DNA of 64,000 nucleotides from a virus. Shown one piece after another: positions 19,961 through 28,129 of this stretch. The position numbers were made by a program, and so were the translations under genes. How positions within the stretch are numbered: position 1 is the first letter of the stretch; every line of letters starts with the position of its first letter. Under the pieces are notes generated by a model. It did no database searches. It saw only the letters and a list, made by a program, of their open reading frames with translations, and was not told where the DNA came from. The DNA lies in the IMG/VR virus record IMGVR_UViG_3300042319_001462, positions 1-64,000 of that record. The stretch is one strand, 5' to 3'.

Positions 19961-20649
19961 TGAATGTTAAACTACTCAGTTACAGTCAACCCACAGCAGA
20001 ATTTGCAAGCCTGGGCGTCGAAGATGCGCAGGAACTCATTGCGTATTGCGCCCGTGTGTCCAATCCCGCCAATCAGTTCAACACTGAAACAAGCGACAAA
20101 CTCATACGATACCTTATCCGACACCAACACTGGAGTCCTTTGGAGATGGTGTCAGCCTGCCTCGAAATCGTCACCACCCGCGACATCGCAAGACAAATTC
20201 TACGACATCGAAGCTTCTCCTTTCAAGAGTTCTCCCAACGATATGCTGACCCAACGGCAGAGTTGGATGATGCGTTTGTACTACGAGACGCTAGATTCCA
20301 AGACACCAAGAATCGACAAAACAGCGTAGAACTTGATCTTGCCGATGAGTCTCAGCGGCTGTTGGCTATTGAATGGGAACGTGCTCAAAAACGTGTGCTA
20401 TTCTCGGCCAAACAAGAGTACGCCTGGGCAATCAAAAATGGCATTGCCAAAGAACAGGCCCGTGCTGTATTACCCGAAGGTCTTACAGTGAGTCGTTTGT
20501 ACATGAATGGCACATTACGTAGCTGGATTCACTTTATCCAACTGCGTAGTGCCAATGGAACTCAGAAAGAACATCAAGCCATTGCGATAGCATGTGCCAA
20601 GGTAATTACTGAAATATTCCCAATGGCCAGTGACCTTGTGGCAGAATAA
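19957..20649 (+). CDS. thyX: Flavin-dependent thymidylate synthase
   Basis: A 230-residue ThyX. The signature RHRSFSFQEFSQRY at 83-96 matches RHRxxSxxxxSxR, which binds FAD and dUMP, and a second Ser/Arg pair near LTVSRLYMNGTLRSWIHF supplies the usual substrate contacts. The enzyme makes dTMP from dUMP using methylene-tetrahydrofolate and NADPH. Size is normal. AGAGGA lies before the ATG at 19957, which overlaps the upstream stop. It supports DNA replication in the infected cell. Confidence 0.96.
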   Translation: MMNVKLLSYSQPTAEFASLGVEDAQELIAYCARVSNPANQFNTETSDKLIRYLIRHQHWSPLEMVSACLEIVTTRDIARQILRHRSFSFQEFSQRYADPTAELDDAFVLRDARFQDTKNRQNSVELDLADESQRLLAIEWERAQKRVLFSAKQEYAWAIKNGIAKEQARAVLPEGLTVSRLYMNGTLRSWIHFIQLRSANGTQKEHQAIAIACAKVITEIFPMASDLVAE

Positions 20650-20658
20650 TGCTACAAT
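20630..20658 (+). promoter_or_regulatory. Possible promoter placed for a leaderless start
   Basis: GTGACC at 20630-20635, 17 bp spacer, TACAAT at 20653-20658. The ATG at 20664 begins 5 nt after the -10 box. Confidence 0.4.
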
Positions 20659-20663
20659 GTGTT

Positions 20664-20990
20664 ATGGCAATAACACGCAAAGAACACGCTCAGTGGCGTC
20701 ATTTTAAATCTGAAGAAGTCAAGGTAATTGCCGATCGTGCAGTTCGGTTTCGAGATGTACAAGTGCATGAATTTATCCTAGGTGATGTAGATGACCCTGA
20801 CTTGTTTGCAGCCAGACCGTTGCACAAGTGGGCCGAAAGCGAAGTTGGCAAATGGTGTATAGAAAATGCAGAAGAAACACCATATTGGGTTAGATCATCT
20901 AGTTATGAAATACATGGTTATAGATACATTGTAATGGCCCGGCTTAGTGAACAAAACGAAACTTATTTTAGATTGAGATTCAAGGTATGA
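20664..20990 (+). CDS. Unknown phage protein (108 aa)
   Basis: A 108-residue protein that begins MAITRKEHAQWRHFKSEEVKVIADRAVRF, followed by acidic HEFILGDVDDPDLFAARPLHKW and a C-terminal strand pair (YRYIVMARLS, YFRLRFKV). The frame also has an ATG at 20649 that overlaps the thyX stop; I prefer 20664 because a -10 box lies just before it. It overlaps the epimerase gene. Unknown function. Confidence 0.7.
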   Translation: MAITRKEHAQWRHFKSEEVKVIADRAVRFRDVQVHEFILGDVDDPDLFAARPLHKWAESEVGKWCIENAEETPYWVRSSSYEIHGYRYIVMARLSEQNETYFRLRFKV

Positions 20991-21946
20991 ATATTTTAGT
21001 AACTGGTGGACATGGTCTGATTGGACACAACGTGGTACAACGTCTTCAGGCACGTGGCGAAACAGTCAGTGTTGTGGACACACACACCACTTATGGAATC
21101 ATCCCACAAGCAGAGATTGATTACTTGATTGGCGAACGACTCAAAAAGCTCACCGATCACACATACTACAATCAGTGTATCACAGACAGTTACGAAATTG
21201 ATCATATTGTAGAAAAAGAAAACCCCCGGGTGATCATTCACTGTGCTAGTTTCCCTCGACAGAAAGTGGTCAATGCCAACCCTGCACATGGTGCTGACGT
21301 CATGATGCGTGGCTTGATCAACCTGTTGGAGAGTGCCAAAAAGCATGGTGTAGAACGTTTTGTATACATTAGTTCAAGCATGGTGTACGGAGACTTTGAT
21401 GACCAAGTGTTAGAAGATGATGAGTGTAGCCCACAAGGGCAATACGGCATTATGAAACTGGCCGGTGAATGGTTGGTCAAAGACTATGCTCGCCGCACTG
21501 GTATGGAATATGTTATTCTTAGACCTAGTGCTGTGTATGGACCACTGGATGTGGAAGATCGTGTAGTTGCAAAGTTCATGCTCACTGCCATGCGAGATGA
21601 AACTCTCAAAGTAAACGGGGCAGGCGAAACACTGGACTTTACCTATGTTGACGATGCTGCCGACGGTGTGGTATCAGCAGCCACACGTATCACATGTCGT
21701 GATATGACGTTTAACATTACCAAGAGCCACAGTGTGAGTCTACTGCAAGCTGCCGAAATGATCACAGGTATTGTGGGGCGGGGCAAGATTGAAGTTCGAG
21801 ACAAGGATGCAGACTTTCCCAGCCGTGGCGCACTGAACATTGACCGTGCACGAACCATTCTTGGTTTTGATCCCAAGGTAGATGTTGAACAAGGATTCCA
21901 AAATTACTACAAGTGGTTGAGCGAATCGTCTTATTGGAACAAATGA
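20987..21946 (+). CDS. NAD-dependent nucleotide-sugar epimerase/dehydratase
   Basis: A 319-residue short-chain dehydrogenase of the extended type. The NAD site is VTGGHGLIGHNVV at 4-16, the catalytic set is Ser in YISSSMVYG, Tyr153 and Lys157 in YGIMK, and RPSAVYGP follows. Members convert UDP- or GDP-sugars (4-epimerase, 4,6-dehydratase, decarboxylase). It overlaps the aminotransferase gene downstream, so the two probably act in sequence on one nucleotide sugar. The exact reaction is not clear from sequence. Confidence 0.9.
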   Translation: MNILVTGGHGLIGHNVVQRLQARGETVSVVDTHTTYGIIPQAEIDYLIGERLKKLTDHTYYNQCITDSYEIDHIVEKENPRVIIHCASFPRQKVVNANPAHGADVMMRGLINLLESAKKHGVERFVYISSSMVYGDFDDQVLEDDECSPQGQYGIMKLAGEWLVKDYARRTGMEYVILRPSAVYGPLDVEDRVVAKFMLTAMRDETLKVNGAGETLDFTYVDDAADGVVSAATRITCRDMTFNITKSHSVSLLQAAEMITGIVGRGKIEVRDKDADFPSRGALNIDRARTILGFDPKVDVEQGFQNYYKWLSESSYWNK

Positions 21947-23049
21947 CAGCCACTGGTCTTACTATTCCGTTTACTGGATTGCGAAAACAGTACAATAATC
22001 TTCGCACAGAAATACTGAATTCTGTGGATGAGGTACTGCGATCTGGACAACTCATGAATGGCAATCATACACTAGAGTTTGAACACTGGTTGGCTCAAAA
22101 GAATCACGCAAGATATGCAGTGACTTGCCACAGTGGTACACATGCACTGGAAATTATTGCTAGCTATTATGCAGGTCAAGCAGACATCTCCGACCCTCCC
22201 AGGGTATTGCTTCCATCAGTAACTTACGTGGCCACTGCTAATGCATTTATCAATGCAGGGTGGGATGTTTACTTTGTTGACACTGATGTACATGGACTGT
22301 TGGATCTCAACCGTATCCCATCCACACTAGGGTACGATGCTGTTGTGCTGGTGGGCTTGTATGGTGCCAGTGTGTTGCATTATAAAAATTCCCGACAATG
22401 GGACGACTGGCAATTGCAAGATGTTGCAATAATTGAGGATGCTGCTCAACACTGGCTCAGTGCCGGGTGTGTTAGACTAGGTGAGGCGGCTGCTGTTAGC
22501 TTTGACCCAATGAAAAATCTAGCCAATTATGGCAATGGCGGTGCTGTGGTAACCAACAACATCAGTCTAGCCAATCATGCACGATCCTGGAGAGACAATG
22601 GTAAACCCAGCAATCACCAACCAGGTACCAACAGCAGAATGAGCGAGATTGATTGTGCAACCATGCGTGTGAAAGCTCAGTATATTGATCAATGGCAACA
22701 TCGTAGACGTAACATTGCCAATTACTGGATTGATCGATTCAAGAAAAGTCCCATTAGATGTTTAATCAATGACAGCAATAACCAGGAACATTGCTTTCAT
22801 AAATTTGTAGTTGACATTGATCAACGAGACATTGTAAAAAAGAATCTATCTCTACGCAAAATCGAAACCAAAGTGCATTATGAGTATCCCTTGCACGAAC
22901 TGGGTGCTTATAGACAATATCCAGGACCCGACTTGTTGAGTTCAGCCAGTGCACTGTGTCGACGAGTACTGAGTTTGCCTATCTATCCTGAGTTAACAGA
23001 TCTTGAAGTTGAATATGTCAGCGATCAGTTAGTAGATTGCGTTTCATAA
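21943..23049 (+). CDS. DegT/DnrJ/EryC1-type PLP aminotransferase
   Basis: A 368-residue sugar aminotransferase. Features are the N-terminal IPFTGLRKQYNNLRTEI, NHTLEFEHWLAQ, the acidic residue in IIEDAAQHW, and the PLP lysine in SFDPMKNL near 191, then NYGNGGAV. These enzymes transfer an amino group from glutamate to a keto-sugar nucleotide. The start at 21943 overlaps the epimerase stop as ATGA. Its 3' end overlaps the convergent gene at 23018 by 32 nt. Confidence 0.92.
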   Translation: MTATGLTIPFTGLRKQYNNLRTEILNSVDEVLRSGQLMNGNHTLEFEHWLAQKNHARYAVTCHSGTHALEIIASYYAGQADISDPPRVLLPSVTYVATANAFINAGWDVYFVDTDVHGLLDLNRIPSTLGYDAVVLVGLYGASVLHYKNSRQWDDWQLQDVAIIEDAAQHWLSAGCVRLGEAAAVSFDPMKNLANYGNGGAVVTNNISLANHARSWRDNGKPSNHQPGTNSRMSEIDCATMRVKAQYIDQWQHRRRNIANYWIDRFKKSPIRCLINDSNNQEHCFHKFVVDIDQRDIVKKNLSLRKIETKVHYEYPLHELGAYRQYPGPDLLSSASALCRRVLSLPIYPELTDLEVEYVSDQLVDCVS

Positions 23050-24634
23050 ACGCATAACTTGCCAACCAATCCCACTCGTAGCTCTTGCGGAGTTCAGTGG
23101 GATCACCATTGACTGCTTCGTAATACTCCACAGCATCTTGTGCACCTTTGTGGCTCCAATGACCATTGGCAATAGTACCTGAGTCTTCCTTTAGCCAAAC
23201 CTTTAGTCGGTACTCGTTTTCCACGTCGGGTAAACTTGCACGAAGTTTTAGTACTTCACGGAATGCAGTGCGCCAGGCCATCCAAGGCGATTCAGCATAC
23301 ATGGCTGTGCCACTGATAATAGGTACAACTTCGTGCGGTTGATCTAGAGTAAAGTCCAAGCCAACACCTGTGTTCTCCAACACCAACTGCCGGTTGTAGG
23401 CAATCATGGCTTGGTGTCCGTATACCAGTCCATTCACAGGATTACCAGCATGAAAAATATAGTGCTTGGGCTGTTGCATACGATCAGGTTGCCAGGTCCA
23501 ATCAAACCTTTGATTTACTTCTAGCTTGGCAAACACCGCAAAGAACCAAGGCGTGGTGCTGGCTCTGGCAGCCGCGTGGTATGCTGCCACTCGTCCATTT
23601 ACACCCTCTATCACATGAACGCGATTTGTGTACCTTGACTCATTGGCCAGATACACTGTCATCTGCAAATAATTAGACTTGGCATTGGGTTCGCCATTGC
23701 TGATAAACACAATGTCCAAGGGATGAGTCTTGAGACAAATTTTACTTTTATCAATATAAGGATAATCGTATACTTGTGTTTTGATGTAATTTTTACATTC
23801 CCTAGGTACCACTGCTGTGCCATGATCGTTGCTGAGTGGTGTAACTGTTTTGGTACGCTCTTGCCACAAACTTACTGTGGGAGCATGTGTGCCCATGCTG
23901 GTGCCTTGATGAAACTGCACCAAGGGAGTGGTGAATTCATGTTCCCAAATAGCAGTTGCTAGACTGTCATGTGTGTACTCAACTTCTGGCATGGGCAATC
24001 GAGGCACAACTATATCTTCAACAAAATGCAAAGTCTCAAACCATTCCAAAACTTTCAAGCTTTCAGTTTTCTGTAAAAAGCTAGGCACGTGCACATAAAA
24101 AGTATCACCAAATTTCTGTTCGTTGCTGGCAAACACATGCAACATGTTGTTCTGCCATTCGCTTGGATGCCAAGTAAAATCAAAGTTGCTGTAATCGCAA
24201 ACACTTGATACCACCCACACATATTCATGCTTTACATTTTTTAATACTCTGCGTAGAGTGCCTAGATAATCGCTTACGTATCGAGTGACTGTGTCGTATG
24301 CGGTTTCAAATCCGTTGCCGTGATCAATTGCAATGATTGGAACTGATTGACCACGATTGATCACAGCATGATCTCGATTGATATCACTCATGCCAGATTT
24401 GGGCAACAAGTAGGTGCCGCCGTTGGCTTGATGCTGACTGGGCCAAACATGTGTTTGATCAGCTTGCCAAGGGCTGGGCACCCAAAGAAAGTCAAAGCCC
24501 TGATAGTCCGATAAGTAGTTGACAATCCAACATGCCCGCGTACGACTTTTTTCACATGCCTCTGCCAAAGAATTCACAGCCTGCTCGTGTGGGAACAAGT
24601 TGGGTTTGGCTCCAATATAAAATACATCAAACAT
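23018..24634 (-). CDS. Glycosyltransferase-like protein with three FDF-W repeats
   Basis: A 538-residue protein. A motif of the type FDFxWxPxxWQ is present three times: FDFLWVPSPWQ (about 47-57), FDFTWHPSEWQ (about 151-161) and FDWTWQPDRMQ (about 382-392), each before a strand that ends in HV or HYIF. The C-terminal third is related to the GT-A-like protein at 39916 (NGLVYGHQAMI against NGLMYGNGGIS; WMAWRTAFREV against KHAWRAGFREG). It looks like a repeat-built glycosyltransferase; no DxD is evident, so activity is uncertain. Its start codon shares CATG with the divergent gene at 24633. Confidence 0.7.
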   Translation of the reverse strand: MFDVFYIGAKPNLFPHEQAVNSLAEACEKSRTRACWIVNYLSDYQGFDFLWVPSPWQADQTHVWPSQHQANGGTYLLPKSGMSDINRDHAVINRGQSVPIIAIDHGNGFETAYDTVTRYVSDYLGTLRRVLKNVKHEYVWVVSSVCDYSNFDFTWHPSEWQNNMLHVFASNEQKFGDTFYVHVPSFLQKTESLKVLEWFETLHFVEDIVVPRLPMPEVEYTHDSLATAIWEHEFTTPLVQFHQGTSMGTHAPTVSLWQERTKTVTPLSNDHGTAVVPRECKNYIKTQVYDYPYIDKSKICLKTHPLDIVFISNGEPNAKSNYLQMTVYLANESRYTNRVHVIEGVNGRVAAYHAAARASTTPWFFAVFAKLEVNQRFDWTWQPDRMQQPKHYIFHAGNPVNGLVYGHQAMIAYNRQLVLENTGVGLDFTLDQPHEVVPIISGTAMYAESPWMAWRTAFREVLKLRASLPDVENEYRLKVWLKEDSGTIANGHWSHKGAQDAVEYYEAVNGDPTELRKSYEWDWLASYAFMKRNLLTDR

Positions 24635-25742
24635 GATTAGAATCGACGAGATTTATAACAACACATTCAAGCCCTATATAAACAGGTTCATGCCCGGAAC
24701 TAGAATGTTCATGTGCGATCCGCCGGGGCGAAGCGATGCTGAGAGTTTGATCAATTATGGAAGTAGTGTACACGATTCTAATTATATATTATTTCATGAC
24801 CAAGAGCCTATTCATCTGGACACACACATTCCGTTATTTGAAGATGCAGTGAGACGAAATCGAGACTTGAATCAAAACACAGGCGCTACTCATCAAGCTA
24901 TTATCACTAGTGAATATCAAAGCCAGGCAGTTGAACAAGTATGTAGTCAATTTAACTGGCAGCACTACTATTACTTCTTTCATGGGTGGGCAGCACTGGA
25001 TTGGTATCGAGGGTACAATAAAACCTTTTTGATTCAGCCCTGGGCTGACCGTGTTCCTACCAAAACATTCATAGCCCCCAACAGGATCATTGCTGGACAC
25101 AGGGCACACAGATTGCAAATGTTATATTGGATATTTAAACTAGACATGATGGACAACCACATCAGTTGTCCCAAAACATGTCCAGCAGAAAATGTCAGTA
25201 TACACGATGCAATTTCTCCGCTATTGCCACAGTACCCCGACATAGCATCAGTATTTGCAAAACCACCGTTGCCGTTAAATTTTGCCGGAGAAGTCAATCA
25301 CCCCATGCACAGTTGTTGGTTAAGTTTGTTTGATGAATGTGCTGATAGTTTGCTGTATCTTGTGACTGAAACTGTGGCTCAAGGTCAGCGTCAGCACTTG
25401 ACTGAAAAGATATTCAAACCCATTGCCCTGGGTATGCCATTTATGGTAGTGGGCACACAGGGCAGTTTGAAATATCTGCGTCAATATGGGTTTAAAACTT
25501 TTGATGGGCTTTGGGATGAAAGTTATGACAACGAGCCGGACACCGCTGTGAGAATTCAGATGATAGCACAGACCCTTAAAGGCCTAGACTGCCTGTCACC
25601 GTTGCACAAGCAAGATATTTTTAAGGCAGCCCACAGCATAATTGAGCACAACTGGAATCATTTTTATAATGGTGGATTTGAAACAGTGCTTTGGTCTGAA
25701 TTTACAACGATGTTACAAAACTTGCGCAAAGATTTTTCATGA
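24633..25742 (+). CDS. GT-B-like protein 1 (TEKxFKPI family)
   Basis: A 369-residue protein of a family seen three times in this window (also 25739 and 35831). The shared block is LTEKIFKPIALGMPFMVVG near 257-275, then GFKTFDGLWDESYD. The Glu-Lys at its start and the PF.x.G strand resemble the nucleotide-binding C-terminal half of GT-B glycosyltransferases such as fucosyltransferases. The N terminal PGTRMFMCDPPG and HDQEPIH may form the acceptor side. Donor and acceptor are unknown. Start at 24633 shares CATG with the divergent gene. It overlaps the next gene by 4 nt. Confidence 0.65.
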   Translation: MIRIDEIYNNTFKPYINRFMPGTRMFMCDPPGRSDAESLINYGSSVHDSNYILFHDQEPIHLDTHIPLFEDAVRRNRDLNQNTGATHQAIITSEYQSQAVEQVCSQFNWQHYYYFFHGWAALDWYRGYNKTFLIQPWADRVPTKTFIAPNRIIAGHRAHRLQMLYWIFKLDMMDNHISCPKTCPAENVSIHDAISPLLPQYPDIASVFAKPPLPLNFAGEVNHPMHSCWLSLFDECADSLLYLVTETVAQGQRQHLTEKIFKPIALGMPFMVVGTQGSLKYLRQYGFKTFDGLWDESYDNEPDTAVRIQMIAQTLKGLDCLSPLHKQDIFKAAHSIIEHNWNHFYNGGFETVLWSEFTTMLQNLRKDFS

Positions 25743-26917
25743 TTCACTTGTGTTACGATCAAGTTGGCCGCCCAAATCTAGCACTTGCAACAGATGGTAG
25801 TTATGATACCCAGTGGCCATTCACAGTGTTGCCAAGACTGAGTCTGTATTTAAAATCTCACGGAATACCCTGTGCAGAATCCACAGTAGAGCAAGCACCC
25901 CCGGGCGCCTGGTACCCCATTGGTATAAGCTGGTTTGATCACTCTTGTGATTACATGTCATTGATGACCCCGGCACTGATCAAGCGTGTTCAAAACAAAC
26001 ACATTCAATTGTTGTTTTACTATCACGAAGGAGACAATCCTCAATTGATAATCCAACGATTGAATCAATTGTGTGACACATATTCACTGCCACATGCACT
26101 ATTGATCAGTGCTAACACAGCAGCCGATCAAGTGTCACAAGGTATATACTTTCCAGATCACGAGTACTTTTTCCGACACATAAATCGATTCCAGGTCAGC
26201 CAACCAGCAACAAATCAACCACGTGACTATACGTTTACAGCACTGAGTCGAACACACAAATGGTGGCGTGCCACAGTCATGAGCGAGCTAAAACATGCCG
26301 GTTATCTAGATCAAAGTCTCTGGAGCTACAACACTCTGGTAGACATCAATGACTCTAACGAAAACAATCCCATACGTGCCTGGCACCCCAAACAGTATCG
26401 TCGTGTGCTAGAGTTCATTGCACACGGACCGTATGTGTGTGACACTGCCGATGCCGACAAACAAAACCAACACAGTGATGTAAATCTGGACCTGTTTACC
26501 AATTCTTATTGTAATATTGTGTTGGAAACACTGTACGATGTTGATCAGAGCTTGGGTGCATTCTTGACAGAAAAAACATTCAAGCCCATCAAGTATGGAC
26601 AGCCATTTGTGATAATCGGATGTGCAGGAAGTCTAGAGGCACTACGGGCACTGGGGTATCGCACATTTGATCATGTGATAGACAACAGTTATGATAGTAT
26701 TCATGACAATCGTGGCAGGTGGGCCGCAATACAGAATACCATTGCAAAAATCAATAACGAATTTGATCGATTGACCTGGTTCCGCCGTTGTCTTCCGGAC
26801 ATACTGCATAACCAACAGTTGTTTGCCAGTCGTGGACAACTACCATTAAATAATTTAATAAAACACATGGAGACAAAATGCCTAGAGTTAGCAGCCACAC
26901 CAGTTGGCAACCATTAG
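25739..26917 (+). CDS. GT-B-like protein 2 (TEKxFKPI family)
   Basis: A 392-residue paralogue of the gene before it. LTEKTFKPIKYGQPFVIIG near 278-296 and GYRTFDHVIDNSYD follow the same order. The central region YTFTALSRTHKWWRATVMSEL (about 165-185) matches a KFLFLNGRIRGHRKF region in the third copy at 35831. It overlaps the amidinotransferase gene by 40 nt, so the three + strand genes form one unit. Activity is inferred. Confidence 0.65.
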   Translation: MIHLCYDQVGRPNLALATDGSYDTQWPFTVLPRLSLYLKSHGIPCAESTVEQAPPGAWYPIGISWFDHSCDYMSLMTPALIKRVQNKHIQLLFYYHEGDNPQLIIQRLNQLCDTYSLPHALLISANTAADQVSQGIYFPDHEYFFRHINRFQVSQPATNQPRDYTFTALSRTHKWWRATVMSELKHAGYLDQSLWSYNTLVDINDSNENNPIRAWHPKQYRRVLEFIAHGPYVCDTADADKQNQHSDVNLDLFTNSYCNIVLETLYDVDQSLGAFLTEKTFKPIKYGQPFVIIGCAGSLEALRALGYRTFDHVIDNSYDSIHDNRGRWAAIQNTIAKINNEFDRLTWFRRCLPDILHNQQLFASRGQLPLNNLIKHMETKCLELAATPVGNH

Positions 26918-27927
26918 AAGAAGTTGTTGTGGGGCGAGCCTACAGTCCAGACTACTTTGATTTCATCGAAGATGCACAAGTGCGAAATCAACTACAGCAA
27001 ATTCTTGCTGAAACAGCTGAAGATCTGGACAACTTGCAAAAGACCATTGAGCGGTACGGAGCAATTGTGCAACGCCCAGACTTGCCTGACAAAGACAGAT
27101 TTCAAAAGTTTCAAACGTTTGGCAGACCAATTCCGCTACCCCCATTGACTCCTAGAGATTGGCAAATCACTCTTGGCGAAACACTGTTACGCATACTGCC
27201 ATTAAAAGAACTGGATCATATTTGTGATCAGTACGGAGATCAAGTGCGCAGTCCTCATCATGATCACGGAATTCGGCACGTGGATGGCATACATGATCCT
27301 GACTGTGTGTTAGTCGGTGCCAGTGCCAGTTGTATTGTGCGAGTTGGCCTTGATGTGTTTTTTGACAATAGTGATTACTTGCGTCCAGATCAAACACAAT
27401 GGATTGTTGACAACTGCCTGAGCAAGCAACACCGTGTTCACGAAGCAGTTACAGATGGCCACGGAGATGCTGTTTTTGCCATTCTCAAGCCTGGTGTTAT
27501 CTTGTCAAGCAAGCACGATGAAAACTTGCACTTTGATCGTGACTTTCCAGGCTGGGAAGTCTTGCGTGTGTTGGATTCCAGTATTGATGCTGCCATTGCC
27601 ATGGGACAGTTTAAAAATCAAAGCAATGCAGGTGCTTGGTACATACAGGGACAAACACCTAGCGACAACTTCAAACAGTATGTAGACACATACTTGACTA
27701 AATGGACTGGCTTTGTGGCCGAAACAGTGTTTGACGTCAACTGCTTGGTACTAGACGAACAAAATGTCATCTTCTCAGCCTACAACAAATCAGTATTTGA
27801 TTTTTGCCAACAACACAAAATCAATCCCATTATATCTGAGCTACGACACAGTTATTTCTGGGATGGGGGAATCAGTTGCTGTACCCAGGACATCAGGCGT
27901 CGGGGCGGGCTTGAACGGTATCTTTAA
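26878..27927 (+). CDS. Amidinotransferase-family protein
   Basis: A 349-residue member of the arginine deiminase/glycine amidinotransferase superfamily. It starts with WQPLEEVVVGRAYSPD, typical for the group, and has the catalytic acid and His in the DHGIRHVDGIHDPDCVLVG region (about 135-155), and the C-terminal Cys335 in HSYFWDGGISCCTQD. Transferases of this family move an amidino group from arginine to an amine. With the aminotransferase upstream this suggests guanidination of an amino sugar or amino acid (inference). GGAG precedes the ATG. Confidence 0.87.
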   Translation: MPRVSSHTSWQPLEEVVVGRAYSPDYFDFIEDAQVRNQLQQILAETAEDLDNLQKTIERYGAIVQRPDLPDKDRFQKFQTFGRPIPLPPLTPRDWQITLGETLLRILPLKELDHICDQYGDQVRSPHHDHGIRHVDGIHDPDCVLVGASASCIVRVGLDVFFDNSDYLRPDQTQWIVDNCLSKQHRVHEAVTDGHGDAVFAILKPGVILSSKHDENLHFDRDFPGWEVLRVLDSSIDAAIAMGQFKNQSNAGAWYIQGQTPSDNFKQYVDTYLTKWTGFVAETVFDVNCLVLDEQNVIFSAYNKSVFDFCQQHKINPIISELRHSYFWDGGISCCTQDIRRRGGLERYL

Positions 27928-28129
27928 GACCCCATTTGATTTTTAGCCAAATGCGTTCATGGATATAATAGTCAATGCTTAACAGTATATGCAATGCTGT
28001 TGCAAATCCTGTGGCACTGGCAATATTTCCAGTAAACATATAGGTCCACAATATTGTAAATGACCAAGCGGTCAATCTATATGTGAGCATTCTTGTTATT
28101 GTTCGTTTGTGTGTTTCTACTAACTGCAT
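27893..28129 (-). CDS. DUF2061-type small membrane protein
   Basis: A 78-residue protein with the DUF2061 pattern: an N-terminal THKRTITRMLTYR, two hydrophobic segments (FTILWTYMFTG and ATGFATALHILLSI, about 24-52) and the end YYIHERIWLKIKWG. Function of the family is unknown. It overlaps the carbamoyltransferase by 10 nt and the 3' end of the convergent amidinotransferase by 35 nt. Confidence 0.85.
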   Translation of the reverse strand: MQLVETHKRTITRMLTYRLTAWSFTILWTYMFTGNIASATGFATALHILLSIDYYIHERIWLKIKWGLKDTVQARPDA

